From assembly GCA_016712535.1 (NCBI GenBank), contig JADJQW010000002.1, positions 1,178,001-1,242,000 on the forward strand: a stretch of 64,000 nt of DNA. Direction: 5' to 3'. Shown one piece after another: positions 16,177-24,995 of this stretch; positions within the stretch are counted from its first letter, which is position 1, and each line of letters opens with the position of its first letter. The position numbers were made by a program, and so were the translations under genes. Source of the stretch: Flavobacteriales bacterium (GTDB taxonomy: Bacteria; Bacteroidota; Bacteroidia; Flavobacteriales_F; PHOS-HE28). A model generated the notes under the pieces. That model had not been told where the DNA came from, did no database searches, and saw nothing but the letters and a program-made list of their open reading frames with translations.

Positions 16177-16216
16177 AATGGCGGAACCGCAATGCGGGGC
16201 CGAATGTAGGCGCGGC

Positions 16217-16882
16217 TCAATTCCCTCCGAAGCGCACGCAGAAAGAAAGCTGCAGGAGCACGCCGCCGGTGGTGAGCTTGGCTTCGAAGTTGTCAAGGTC
16301 GATGCTGCTTCCGTTCTGCTCAGCCGCCCGCAACGGCATGCTGGTGCTCACGTAACGCAGCATGAAGCGCATGCCCAGATGGTTGCCGAAGCCCACGGCC
16401 ATGCCGGTGCCCAGGCCCCACTGGAACCCGAGGTAGCGTGAATCGCTGTCGTTGATCGTTCCGGCCTCATCGCGCACGATGTTCAGTGCTGAAACACCCA
16501 GTTGCAGCGAGGCGAGCAGGGCGAAGCGATCCTTGTTCAGCAGGTAGAAGCGCGGCTGGATGCCGGCCATCATCAGGTTGTTCGATTCGGTGGCGCTGGA
16601 ATCGAGGTAGGCCCCTGGTTCCAGGTAAAGGCCGAGGCTCATGAACTTGGCGAGTCCGAAATCCAATTCAATGGGCAGGGTATAGGTGGCCGCGCCATCG
16701 GTCGTGGTGGTATCAACGCTTACTGGGGTCCCGAAGAAATTGAAGGTGAACTTCTGATAGTACTTCGTGGCGTGAAAGCCAACGGCACCGCCGATAGAGG
16801 CGTGGAAGCGGCCTGCCTCATTGAACTGAGCGTAGGAACCAATGGAGCAGACCAGGAAGGAAAGGATCAGGAGCTTGCGCAT
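16217..16882 (-). CDS. Outer-membrane beta-barrel protein
   Basis: 221 aa with a signal peptide (MRKLLILSFLVCSIGSYA). The mature part alternates hydrophobic and polar residues in barrel-like strands with Gly and aromatic residues (FHASIGGAVGFHATKYY, FGLAKFMSLGLYLEPGAYL, FALLASLQLGVSALNIV, GMRFMLRYVSTSM) and ends in VLLQLSFCVRFGGN. It resembles small 8-10-stranded Bacteroidota barrel proteins. It is not a TonB receptor: too short, with no plug. It is upstream of the riboswitch on the same strand, so it is not under that control. Confidence 0.8.
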   Translation of the reverse strand: MRKLLILSFLVCSIGSYAQFNEAGRFHASIGGAVGFHATKYYQKFTFNFFGTPVSVDTTTTDGAATYTLPIELDFGLAKFMSLGLYLEPGAYLDSSATESNNLMMAGIQPRFYLLNKDRFALLASLQLGVSALNIVRDEAGTINDSDSRYLGFQWGLGTGMAVGFGNHLGMRFMLRYVSTSMPLRAAEQNGSSIDLDNFEAKLTTGGVLLQLSFCVRFGGN

Positions 16883-16991
16883 GATGGGTGCGGGAGTTGG
16901 TGCGGTAAAGATGGGCCAGCGCCCAATGTCGGGATTCCCATGATGGGCCGATCCGTGAACAAGGACTATTTACACGCGGAGGCCATCGCGT

Positions 16992-16999
16992 TACATTCG
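16992..16999 (+). promoter_or_regulatory. Candidate -7 box upstream of the 67-aa gene
   Basis: TACATTCG, a TAnnTTTG variant, 63 nt before the ATG at 17063. Confidence 0.3.
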
Positions 17000-17062
17000 C
17001 CCCGCTCCGCTGAACAAGTCCGCTCCTGGCGTGTTCCCCTGAGCCAAAAGGAAGGACCCGTG

Positions 17063-17266
17063 ATGCAGAACGCGAGCGAAGCCCAGCCGAATGGCGAGGG
17101 CACCCCGGCAGAGCACCAGAAGCCCGTCGAGACGATCGGCTACCAGCAGAGTGAGGACCTGGCCTTCTGTCCGCAGAAGGAGCTGAACCTGCCCGCCAAC
17201 TATGATGAGGTCGTGGAGCGGTTCAAGCGGCTTCAGGCCGGACGGGCCATGGAGTCCTTGAATTAG
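17063..17266 (+). CDS. Small hypothetical protein (67 aa)
   Basis: ATG at 17063, preceded by AAGGA 8-12 nt upstream, an unusually good ribosome site for this phylum. The N-terminus is polar (MQNASEAQPNGEGTPAEHQK); the C-terminus, LAFCPQKELNLPANYDEVVE followed by RFKRLQAGRAMES, looks like a folded helical tail. No family is recognised. A strong terminator at 17284-17313 supports an independent transcript. In-frame upstream ATGs exist but would make a longer, less protein-like leader. Confidence 0.6.
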   Translation: MQNASEAQPNGEGTPAEHQKPVETIGYQQSEDLAFCPQKELNLPANYDEVVERFKRLQAGRAMESLN

Positions 17267-17283
17267 CCCGGCGCATCCGATTT

Positions 17284-17313
17284 GCAGAAAGCCCGCGCGA
17301 GCGGGCTTTCTGC
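17284..17313 (+). terminator. Rho-independent terminator
   Basis: A perfect 13-bp stem, GCAGAAAGCCCGC (17284-17296) with GCGGGCTTTCTGC (17301-17313), around a GCGA tetraloop, 18 nt after the stop of the 67-aa gene. The U residues are part of the stem's 3' side. Confidence 0.8.
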
Positions 17314-17441
17314 ATTGGGACTGACCCTTGCCTTGGAATTGTCCGGGGCAGCGGGCTAATTTCAGCCCAAGCCTCGCGCGTCGCCCCAGGCGACCTCCAC
17401 GAATGGCGGAAGCCCCATTCATCCCTAACCCCTTCCATGCC

Positions 17442-19571
17442 ATGAAAACCTTCGATGCGAAACACATTAAGAACGTCGTCCTCCTGGGCTCCCACGGATG
17501 CGGCAAGACCACGCTGGCCGAAACCATGCTCTTCGAAGCGGGTCTGATCCAACGCCGCGGCCGAGTCGAGGACAAGAACACCATCAGCGACTACCACGAA
17601 CTGGAGCACGAGCGCGGCAGCAGCGTATACAGCACCGTGCTGCACACCGAGTGGCAGGGCTACAAGATCAACATCATCGACACCCCGGGCCTCGATGACC
17701 TCCTGGGCGAGACGATCCCCGCGCTCCGCGTGGCGGACACCTGCATACTGCTGCTGAACGCGCACCATGGTGTGGAAGTGGGCACCGACCTGGTGTGGGA
17801 ACACATGCAACGCTATGACCGCCCGGTGCTCATCGGCGTGAACCAGTTGGACCACCCCAACGCGGACTTCGATCAAACCGTGGCGCAGGCGAAGGAGCAC
17901 TTCGGCAGCGCGGTGACCGTGATGCAGTACCCCGTGGAGCAAGGCGACGGCTTCCACCGCATCATCGACCTGCTGAAGATGACCATGTATGTCTTCAAGG
18001 ATGCCGGTGGCAAGCCGGAGAAGCAGCCCATCCCGGAGAACGAGATGGAGCGCGCCACCGCCCTGCACAAGGAACTGGTGGAGAAGGCCGCTGAGAACGA
18101 CGAGACGCTCATGGAGCACTACTTCGAGAAGGGCGAGCTCGATGAGGACGAGATGCGCATCGGCCTGAAGCAGGGCATGATGAAACGGACCTGCTTCCCG
18201 GTCTTCTGCCTGAGCGCGCTGCGCAACATGGGCAGCGGCCGCCTGATGGGCTTCATCGACAATGTGGCCCCAGCCGCGCTGGAGATGCCTGCGGAGGAAC
18301 TCGTCGGCGGCGGCAAGCTGGAATGCGCTGCTGAAGGCCCTGCTGTGCTCTTCACCTTCAAGACCATGATCGAGCCCAAGGCCGGGCACATCACGCTCTT
18401 CAAGGTCATGAGCGGCGAGGTGAAGGAGGGCACCGATCTGGTGAACGACAATACAGGAGCCACCGAGCGTATCGGGCAGCTCTTCATCGTGGACGGCAAG
18501 GAGCGCAAGCACGTGGAGAGACTTGTCGCCGGCGATATCGGCGGCACCATGAAGCTGAAGGACACCGCCACGGCCCACACGCTGCACGCGCCAGGCAAGA
18601 GCGTCAAATTGCAACCCATCGCCTTCCCTGAGCCGCGCCTGCGGCAGGTGATCAAGGCCACCGACCAGAAATTGGAGGAGAAGCTACACGCGGCGCTCGT
18701 GGAGATCCAGAAGGAGGACCCCACCATTGTGCTGATGTACAGCCGAGAGACCGCACAACAACTGGTGGGTGCCCAAGGCGAACTGCACCTCAACCTGCTG
18801 AAGTGGAAGCTCAACCACCACTACAAGGTTGATTGCGCCTTCAGCAGCCCGCGCATCCCCTATCGAGAGACCATTCGCAAACCCGCTGAGGCCAGCTACC
18901 GGCACAAGAAGCAGACGGGCGGCAGCGGCCAATTCGGCGAGGTGCACCTGAAGATCGAGCCGTGGCACGAAGGCATGCCCGAGCCGCACGGCCACAGCGT
19001 GCGCGGCAAGGAGGAGCACGAGTTGCCCACCGGCGGCAAGCTGGTGTTCTACAACTGCATCGTCGGCGGCGTGATCGACAACAAGTTCATGCCGAGCATA
19101 CTCAAGGGCGTGATGGAGAAGATGGAGCGCGGCCCGCTCACCGGATCGCCGGCGCGCGACATCCGCGTGCTTGTGCATGACGGCAAGATGCACCCGGTGG
19201 ACAGCAACGACATCAGCTTCAAGATCGCTGGCCTGCAGGCCTTCCGCGAGGCATTCACCAACGCCGACCCGCAGTTGATGGAGCCGATCCAGGAGCTGGA
19301 GGTGCGCGTGCCCGCCGACCTCATGGGCGATGTGATGACCGATCTGCAAGGACGGCGTAGCATCGTGATGGGTGTCGACAGCAGCGGCCGCTACCAGATC
19401 ATCAAGACCCATACGCCACTGGCCGAGTTGGACCGCTACAGCACCACCCTCCGCAGTCTGACCCAGGGGCGCGGCACCTACACGGAGAAATTCCACGCGT
19501 ACCAGCAAGTGCCCAGCGAATTGCAGCACAAGCTGGTGAGCAGCCACAAGGAAGAGGAAGTGGCGGCGTGA
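17442..19571 (+). CDS. EF-G paralogue (translation-factor GTPase)
   Basis: 709 aa, the length of EF-G, starting at MKTFDAKHIKNVVLLGSHGC. The P loop is GSHGCGKT (16-23), the NKxD motif NQLD (134-137), and domains II-V follow (GQFGEVHL in domain IV, LQGRRSIVMG in domain V). Two GTPase motifs are altered: the switch I RGITI is RGSSV (58-62), and the DxPGH histidine is replaced by Leu in DTPGL (80-84). The canonical housekeeping EF-G is therefore probably elsewhere, and this is the second, EF-G2-type paralogue common in Bacteroidota. It may act in a specialised ribosome step or bind GTP with little hydrolysis. Confidence 0.9.
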   Translation: MKTFDAKHIKNVVLLGSHGCGKTTLAETMLFEAGLIQRRGRVEDKNTISDYHELEHERGSSVYSTVLHTEWQGYKINIIDTPGLDDLLGETIPALRVADTCILLLNAHHGVEVGTDLVWEHMQRYDRPVLIGVNQLDHPNADFDQTVAQAKEHFGSAVTVMQYPVEQGDGFHRIIDLLKMTMYVFKDAGGKPEKQPIPENEMERATALHKELVEKAAENDETLMEHYFEKGELDEDEMRIGLKQGMMKRTCFPVFCLSALRNMGSGRLMGFIDNVAPAALEMPAEELVGGGKLECAAEGPAVLFTFKTMIEPKAGHITLFKVMSGEVKEGTDLVNDNTGATERIGQLFIVDGKERKHVERLVAGDIGGTMKLKDTATAHTLHAPGKSVKLQPIAFPEPRLRQVIKATDQKLEEKLHAALVEIQKEDPTIVLMYSRETAQQLVGAQGELHLNLLKWKLNHHYKVDCAFSSPRIPYRETIRKPAEASYRHKKQTGGSGQFGEVHLKIEPWHEGMPEPHGHSVRGKEEHELPTGGKLVFYNCIVGGVIDNKFMPSILKGVMEKMERGPLTGSPARDIRVLVHDGKMHPVDSNDISFKIAGLQAFREAFTNADPQLMEPIQELEVRVPADLMGDVMTDLQGRRSIVMGVDSSGRYQIIKTHTPLAELDRYSTTLRSLTQGRGTYTEKFHAYQQVPSELQHKLVSSHKEEEVAA

Positions 19572-19648
19572 ACAGAATGTAGTCCGACAAGCGCGCCCTG
19601 CGGGAGACCGTGGGGCGTGCTCGTAGTGGTAGATTTCGATCCCAGACT

Positions 19649-20230
19649 ATGATGCTCATGAACCGCCTGGGTCTATCCGTGCCGGTCTTGCTGTTGGCCT
19701 CAGCAGTTGATTCCGTCGACCTGCTGCAAAAAAGTGCTCAGCCTGAAGGAGTCGAAGGTTGTTCCGAGGAAGCGAGCCTTCATGCATCATGCCCGCCGAT
19801 CGCGAGGGCTGTCTTCCGGTGGAAGGACCGCGATTGTCAAGTAGGCGCAGTGAATCGTGATCTACGCTTCACATTCGCCGTGGACGATGATGAGATGATG
19901 GCTTTCCCTGAGAACAATGCTCTTCTTGACTCTGTCCTTGGTTTCATGAATGCAGTGCCGTCGGTTGAACTGGAGGTAGGACAGCACATGGGCGGGTACA
20001 CCCGGTTGCGCAAGTCGCAGGAAATCCAGCTTTCACAGCTACGTGCGCAGGCAATCGTTACCGCACTGGCCGATAGAGGCATAGAACAGGGCCGCCTTTC
20101 CCCAGTTGGCTATGGAACGTCAAAGCCTCTTATCAGTCGAGACTCCATAGCGGTCATGGACCAGGAAGGGAAGGAACGTGCACATGGCGTCAACCGCCGC
20201 ACGGAGTTCAAGATCCTGCGCTGCGAGTAG
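19649..20230 (+). CDS. OmpA-family peptidoglycan-associated protein
   Basis: 193 aa (start 19649; 19658 is an alternative) with an N-terminal hydrophobic signal (MNRLGLSVPVLLLASA). The C-terminal half is an OmpA-like domain: ALLDSVLGFMNAVPSVELEV, then SQLRAQAIVTALADRGI, RLSPVGYGTSKPL and NRRTEFKIL. Such domains bind diaminopimelate in peptidoglycan. The middle segment has paired Cys residues (EGCSEEASLHASCPP, KDRDCQVG), which may form disulfides. It appears monocistronic. Confidence 0.85.
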   Translation: MMLMNRLGLSVPVLLLASAVDSVDLLQKSAQPEGVEGCSEEASLHASCPPIARAVFRWKDRDCQVGAVNRDLRFTFAVDDDEMMAFPENNALLDSVLGFMNAVPSVELEVGQHMGGYTRLRKSQEIQLSQLRAQAIVTALADRGIEQGRLSPVGYGTSKPLISRDSIAVMDQEGKERAHGVNRRTEFKILRCE

Positions 20231-20257
20231 AGCTGCACGCCACAACGGAATGATGGT

Positions 20258-20701
20258 TCACGGCTCCGGTATGTTCTCCAAATCATCCAGGTCCCGGTGC
20301 CTGCCACTCGCTTTCTTGTTCTTCACCAGATCGTGGTACCCAATGAAGTTCATGCGCAGGCCATCAAAGGTCTCTTCCTTCCGGTTCGCGTAGCACTCAT
20401 CGAAGCGCACGCCGTCAATTGACATCAACAGGTCGATGCGCAAGGGAGGCTGTCCGAGCTGGATGACGTTGTCCTCCTTGGTCAAGTCGCCAACGGTGAT
20501 GTTCAGGCCACCGAAGCCAAAACCGTGCAGTGCCTTCAGCACACGCTCAGCGTTCGAAGTCGTCGGTTTCAGCCAGATATCGAGGTCGCCGGTGTAGCGC
20601 GGGTAGCCATGCATGCCCACCGCGTAACCGCCCACGATCATGTACTCAGCGCCGTGCTCTTTGAGCAATGCGACAAACTCTTTGAAGTCTTTGCTCAGCA
20701 T
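20258..20701 (-). CDS. Minimal nucleotidyltransferase (MNT-like, DUF6036 type)
   Basis: 147 aa starting MLSKDFKEFVALLKEHG. The nucleotidyltransferase signature is VGGYAVGMHGYPRYTGDLDI: a GG motif and then D-x-D (DLDIW), with a possible third acidic residue in LRIDLLMSIDGV. The frame continues upstream, but the ATG at 20701 matches family length. It overlaps the small gene before it by 56 nt, so the two are coupled. Such pairs resemble toxin-antitoxin-like modules, although the partner here is not a HEPN protein. The substrate is unknown. Confidence 0.82.
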   Translation of the reverse strand: MLSKDFKEFVALLKEHGAEYMIVGGYAVGMHGYPRYTGDLDIWLKPTTSNAERVLKALHGFGFGGLNITVGDLTKEDNVIQLGQPPLRIDLLMSIDGVRFDECYANRKEETFDGLRMNFIGYHDLVKNKKASGRHRDLDDLENIPEP

Positions 20702-20855
20702 GGATGTGTGCCATGAATTGCGCCCGAAGGAACTCGACGGCCGCCAATCGTTCTTCCACGCTGCGGCCAGCCCAGAAGAGCTTGTCCGGCGGGGTCTTTC
20801 CTTGCTCGCTGATGAGCGCTTCTTTTCGCACGTTGCAATATACAGCGCTTGCCAT
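20646..20855 (-). CDS. Small partner protein of the nucleotidyltransferase (69 aa)
   Basis: Start ATG at 20855 (MASAVYCNVRKEALISEQGK). The core FWAGRSVEERLAAVEFLRAQ and RLQRVCRIAQR matches a pattern I recall in small proteins encoded just before MNT-like nucleotidyltransferases in Bacteroidota (W-x-S-x-E-E-R-L-x-A-V-E-F-L-R-x-Q). It may be an antitoxin or substrate-specificity subunit. The downstream gene starts inside it. Confidence 0.65.
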   Translation of the reverse strand: MASAVYCNVRKEALISEQGKTPPDKLFWAGRSVEERLAAVEFLRAQFMAHIHAEQRLQRVCRIAQRARR

Positions 20856-20950
20856 CTCGGTGACGGATAGTTGAACGCGGGCTGCAATGAACGCAACCCG
20901 AGGGACTGGCGAATCAAGCGCATGGAACCGAGCGCGACCTTTGCGCCTCA

Positions 20951-23401
20951 ATGCGCCTCTTCCTGCCTATCCTACTGATCCCTTCGCTCGGCGCAAGCGC
21001 CCAGGACACCACCCTGGTCTGCAAGAACCTAACGGCCTCGCGGGCCAAGGAGCGCATCGTGGTGGATGGCGTGCTGGATGAGCCCTCGTGGGCCACGGCC
21101 GACATCGGCAATGAATTCGTGCAGAACGAGCCGATACCGAACGAGCCCAGCAAGTACCGCAGCGAGGTGCGCGTGCTCTTCAGCGATCATGCCATCCACG
21201 TAGGTGCGGTGCTTCACGACAAGCCCGACAGCGTAATGATGCGCCTCAGCGGCCGCGACGACATCGGTATCACGGACTGGTTCGGCGTCACGCTCGATCC
21301 ATACCAGAGCGGGCGCAACGGATTCGAATTCGTGGTCACGGCAGCAGGCGTGCAATTGGATGCGATCGTGGCCAACGAAGCGGAAGATGACAACTGGCAT
21401 GCGGTCTGGCACAGCGCCACCAAAGTGACTGAACAGGGCTGGGTGGCGGAGATGAGCATCCCCTACTCCGCTTTCCGCTTCCCAAAGGCGGAGGAGCACG
21501 TCTGGTCCATTCAGCTGATGCGGCTTGTAGGCCGAACGAGAGAGAAGAGCTTCTGGAACCCGATCGATCCATTGAAGGAAGGCTGGCTGCGGCAATGCGG
21601 TGTGCTCACGGGCATCCACGGGATCGATGCACCGCTGCGCCTGATGCTCCTTCCCTATGCATCGGCCTACGCCCAGCACTTTCCTCAGGAGGACCCGACA
21701 GCGAAAGACTGGACCAGCAGCTTCAACGGTGGCATGGATGTGAAACTTGGACTGAGCGATGCGTACACCCTCGACATGACGCTGATACCGGACTTCGGGC
21801 AGGTAGTGAGCGACAACGTGGTGCTGAACCTCTCTCCCTTCGAGGTGCAGTTCAACGAGAACCGGCAGTTCTTCACCGAGGGTACCGAGCTGTTCCAGCG
21901 CGGTGACGTGTTCTACAGTCGACGGATCGGCGGGGTGCCGTTGCTGCGCGACGATCTGTATTCATCCTTGCAGCCGGGAGAGACCGTGTCCGATGATCCC
22001 GGCGTGAGCAAGCTCATCAACGCCACCAAGGTGAGCGGTCGCGGACCGAAAGGTCTGGGCATCGGCGTGCTGAACGCCGTAACGCGCGCCACGTACGGCA
22101 CCATCACTGACAGTACCGGTGCCACCCGTGAAGTGCTGACCGACCCGCTCACCAACTACAGCGTGGTCGTTGCGGACCAACAGTTGCCGAACAACGGTTA
22201 CCTGAGCCTGATCAACACCAATGTGCTGCGCGAGGGTGACACATACGACGCGAACACATCCGCGATCGATGTGCTGTTGAACAACAAGGCGCGCACGCTG
22301 CAGGGAGGCGCAATAGGCCGTATCACGCAGCAATTCGGGCCGGGCCTGGACCGCGACCCGGGTTACTCCTACGAGTTGGGCATCGGTAAGACCGGTGGTG
22401 CACTCACATACAGCACCTCGTACGAGGAATTCTCGCCGGAGTACGACCCCAACGACCTGGGGTTCTGGCCATGGGTGAATTACCGCAGTGTTGAACCCGA
22501 GTTGGAGTATGTGAAGTACAAGCCGAAGGCGCCCTGGCAGCGCTGGGGCATCGGCTTCAACGGCGAGTACTCGCGCGTGATCGTGCCGGACCACTTCTTC
22601 AACTTCGCTGTGGGGCTGAACACCTTCCGCGTGCTGCGCGGCTTCAATGCCTTCGGTGGCGGCATCCGCGCCGAGCCGGTGCTCACCTACGACCCCTTCG
22701 AGGCGCGTGTGCCAGGGCGGCTCTACGAGTTCCCGGTGAACATCAACTACGATGTCTGGATCAGCACCGACTACAACAAGCCTTACGCGGTGGATCTGAA
22801 CCTGGGCTACCGTCGCTTCTATGAGCGCGACCGGAAGAACCTCATGGCCAACCTGGAGCAGCGCTTCCGGCCCAACGACAAGCTCTTCTTCATCCTGGGC
22901 GCATGGCACGAGTTCAAGGACGAGGACGTGGGCTGGGTGGCCTTCTTCGATGAAGACATCATCCTGGGCCGGCGTGACCAGTGGACCACGGAGATCAGCC
23001 TCGAGGGCAGCTACACCTTCACCAACACGCTGTCTCTGAACGCCGATGTGCGCCATTACTGGAGCCGGGCTCAGTACGTCGAGTACCACGAACTGCTGCT
23101 CGATGGGAAGCTGGCCGCTACGGAGTACACCGGCCTACACGAGGATGGCTCGTCCAAGCACGACGTGGATTTCGACGCCTTCACCGTGGATCTGTGGCTG
23201 CGCTGGAACTTCGCGCCTGGCAGCGAGATCACCCTTGGATGGAAAGACAACATCTTCGCCCGCGAAGGCATCGTGCGCCAGGACTATTTCGAGAACCTCG
23301 ACAACACATGGCGATCACCCGGCATCAACAGCTTCTCGCTCAAAGCGATCTGGTTCCTGGATGCGGGGAGCGTGCTGAGCAAGCGGAGGGCGCGCCGATG
23401 A
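20951..23401 (+). CDS. DUF5916 outer-membrane protein with CBM9-like domain
   Basis: 816 aa with a signal peptide (MRLFLPILLIPSLGASA). Residues about 30-220 form a carbohydrate-binding family 9-like domain (RIVVDGVLDEPSWATADIG, YRSEVRVLFSDHAIHVGAVL, WVAEMSIPYSAFRFP). The remainder is DUF5916, predicted as a large beta-barrel (FEVQFNENRQFFTEGTELFQ, SYTFTNTLSLNADVRHYW). Function unknown; an outer-membrane sugar- or hydrolysis-related role is usually proposed. Its stop overlaps the next start (ATGA). Confidence 0.88.
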   Translation: MRLFLPILLIPSLGASAQDTTLVCKNLTASRAKERIVVDGVLDEPSWATADIGNEFVQNEPIPNEPSKYRSEVRVLFSDHAIHVGAVLHDKPDSVMMRLSGRDDIGITDWFGVTLDPYQSGRNGFEFVVTAAGVQLDAIVANEAEDDNWHAVWHSATKVTEQGWVAEMSIPYSAFRFPKAEEHVWSIQLMRLVGRTREKSFWNPIDPLKEGWLRQCGVLTGIHGIDAPLRLMLLPYASAYAQHFPQEDPTAKDWTSSFNGGMDVKLGLSDAYTLDMTLIPDFGQVVSDNVVLNLSPFEVQFNENRQFFTEGTELFQRGDVFYSRRIGGVPLLRDDLYSSLQPGETVSDDPGVSKLINATKVSGRGPKGLGIGVLNAVTRATYGTITDSTGATREVLTDPLTNYSVVVADQQLPNNGYLSLINTNVLREGDTYDANTSAIDVLLNNKARTLQGGAIGRITQQFGPGLDRDPGYSYELGIGKTGGALTYSTSYEEFSPEYDPNDLGFWPWVNYRSVEPELEYVKYKPKAPWQRWGIGFNGEYSRVIVPDHFFNFAVGLNTFRVLRGFNAFGGGIRAEPVLTYDPFEARVPGRLYEFPVNINYDVWISTDYNKPYAVDLNLGYRRFYERDRKNLMANLEQRFRPNDKLFFILGAWHEFKDEDVGWVAFFDEDIILGRRDQWTTEISLEGSYTFTNTLSLNADVRHYWSRAQYVEYHELLLDGKLAATEYTGLHEDGSSKHDVDFDAFTVDLWLRWNFAPGSEITLGWKDNIFAREGIVRQDYFENLDNTWRSPGINSFSLKAIWFLDAGSVLSKRRARR

Positions 23402-24354
23402 GATTGCAGCGTGCGGAGAGCTGGATCTTCATTCTCTTCATGGTCATCGGGCTCTCCTCGTGCAATCTCGCCCGCATGCACGGACGCAAGTGCGAGAACC
23501 GATTGGAGCGCAAGGGCTATGAAGCGCGAACCGTGACCACGCCTGCGGGAACGCGCTTCGCGTGGTACCGCGACACCGGCAAGCCCAAGCTGCTGCTGCT
23601 GCACGGTTACACCGGAACGGGCGCGCTGCAATGGAGCAAGACCGCCAAACTGCTGCGCAAGGACCACGACTGCGTGATGCCGGACCTGCTCAGCCACGGC
23701 AAGAGCGCGAAGTGGGATACCACGCACGCCGGTCGCAGCATCGATGACCAGGTGGCGCATGTGCTGCTGCTGCTCGACAGCCTCGGGGTGAAGGACCCGA
23801 TACCCGTGGTGGGCAACAGTTACGGTGGCGGGGTGGCGGCGCGCTTGGCCGAGCTGCATCCCCAGCGCATCAGCAAGCTCGTGATCTACGATGGCCTCGT
23901 GAGCGATTACACGCAGGCCCTCGCCGATAGCATCGCGCAGGCGCACGGGGCTCCAGGCATGCTCGCGGTGATGCGCACGCCTGCCCCCAAGGACCTGCGC
24001 TTCGGCATCCGGCTCTCGCTGTATCGTGACCCGCCCATGCCCGGCTTCATCCTCAAGCAGATCTACAACGAGTTCGCCGCGCCCTACCGCGCCGCGCAGA
24101 TCACCTTGATCAAGGACCTGATGGCGCACGAGGCATCATTCGTTCATAAGAAGTACGACTGGAAGATGCCCGTATTCCTGATCTGGGGCGAGCGCGATGA
24201 ACTGATCCCGAATGCTGTTGGCCGGGCGGTGCTTGCGCGAAACGGGTTGGCGGAGCACCGCTGGATCGTGATCCCGAGGACGGGCCACGTGCCGAACATC
24301 GAGCGACCGAAGGAATTCGTGCGTGTGCTGAGCGGGCTGCTCGTTGCGGATTGA
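23398..24354 (+). CDS. Alpha/beta hydrolase lipoprotein
   Basis: 318 aa, overlapping the DUF5916 stop by 4 nt. The N-terminus is a lipoprotein signal (FILFMVIGLSSCN, lipobox LSSC). The hydrolase fold is clear: oxyanion region LLLHGYTGTG, nucleophile elbow GNSYGGG (Ser), acid in WGERDELIP (Asp), and catalytic His in RTGHVPN. The substrate is unknown. Membrane anchoring and coupling to a DUF5916 barrel suggest action on an imported or surface ester. Confidence 0.88.
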   Translation: MRLQRAESWIFILFMVIGLSSCNLARMHGRKCENRLERKGYEARTVTTPAGTRFAWYRDTGKPKLLLLHGYTGTGALQWSKTAKLLRKDHDCVMPDLLSHGKSAKWDTTHAGRSIDDQVAHVLLLLDSLGVKDPIPVVGNSYGGGVAARLAELHPQRISKLVIYDGLVSDYTQALADSIAQAHGAPGMLAVMRTPAPKDLRFGIRLSLYRDPPMPGFILKQIYNEFAAPYRAAQITLIKDLMAHEASFVHKKYDWKMPVFLIWGERDELIPNAVGRAVLARNGLAEHRWIVIPRTGHVPNIERPKEFVRVLSGLLVAD

Positions 24355-24374
24355 GCAGCACCCATCCTCCCATT

Positions 24375-24950
24375 TCAATGATGGGCCAGCAAGCGCTCGA
24401 TCTGCATGAAGTGCCGCTGCTGATGCGCGATCGGGAAGCGGAAGGCGTCGCCGGCGCGGAGCTGCACCAAAGGCCCCAGCGTGCTCACGATGCGCATGCG
24501 GTTGAGATCGGAGGCCGGTGCACGGTTCAGCAGCCGGATGAGGCCCTCGCACATCGCGACGAACCGGAGGATGCTCCCCGAATCGGAGCCCGTGTTCCGC
24601 GCGGGATCGAAGCGGCGGATGGTAGGCATGCGCAAGGGCAGGCGCCCATCGGCCTTGGGCAGCATGGCGCGCGTGAAATAGTCGCCGAGCAGGCCCGGTG
24701 TGAAGGTCAGTGATGCAGGCAGGTCGGCAGCGCGTGTCGCGAAGACGTGCTCCAAGCCTTGCAGGTATATGCCACTGCTGAGCACCATGTGCTCGAAGAC
24801 ATCAAGCACGTTCCATTTCGCTGGATCCGGGCGATGCAGCAGCCGTTCGGCGGGCAGCTCCGCGATGGCGCGTGCGCGGGCGATCTGCGCATCGAGTTCC
24901 GCGATCAGCCCTTCGCAGAGGGACTGGGCATCCATGGGCTTCCGGTTCAT
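24375..24950 (-). CDS. DinB superfamily protein
   Basis: About 191 aa. ATGs at 24950 and 24935 are both plausible starts. It is a four-helix bundle of DinB/YfiT type: WNVLDVFEHMVLSSGIYL carries the first metal His, and FRFPIAHQQRHFMQIERL carries the conserved His pair at the C-terminus. Family members are metal-dependent thiol or stress enzymes. It lies 46 nt downstream of the Crp/Fnr gene on the same strand, so cotranscription is likely. Confidence 0.78.
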   Translation of the reverse strand: MNRKPMDAQSLCEGLIAELDAQIARARAIAELPAERLLHRPDPAKWNVLDVFEHMVLSSGIYLQGLEHVFATRAADLPASLTFTPGLLGDYFTRAMLPKADGRLPLRMPTIRRFDPARNTGSDSGSILRFVAMCEGLIRLLNRAPASDLNRMRIVSTLGPLVQLRAGDAFRFPIAHQQRHFMQIERLLAHH

Positions 24951-24995
24951 GCTGCGAAGCAAGGAACGCCCGAGGGCATGCACCGTTGATCTGCA

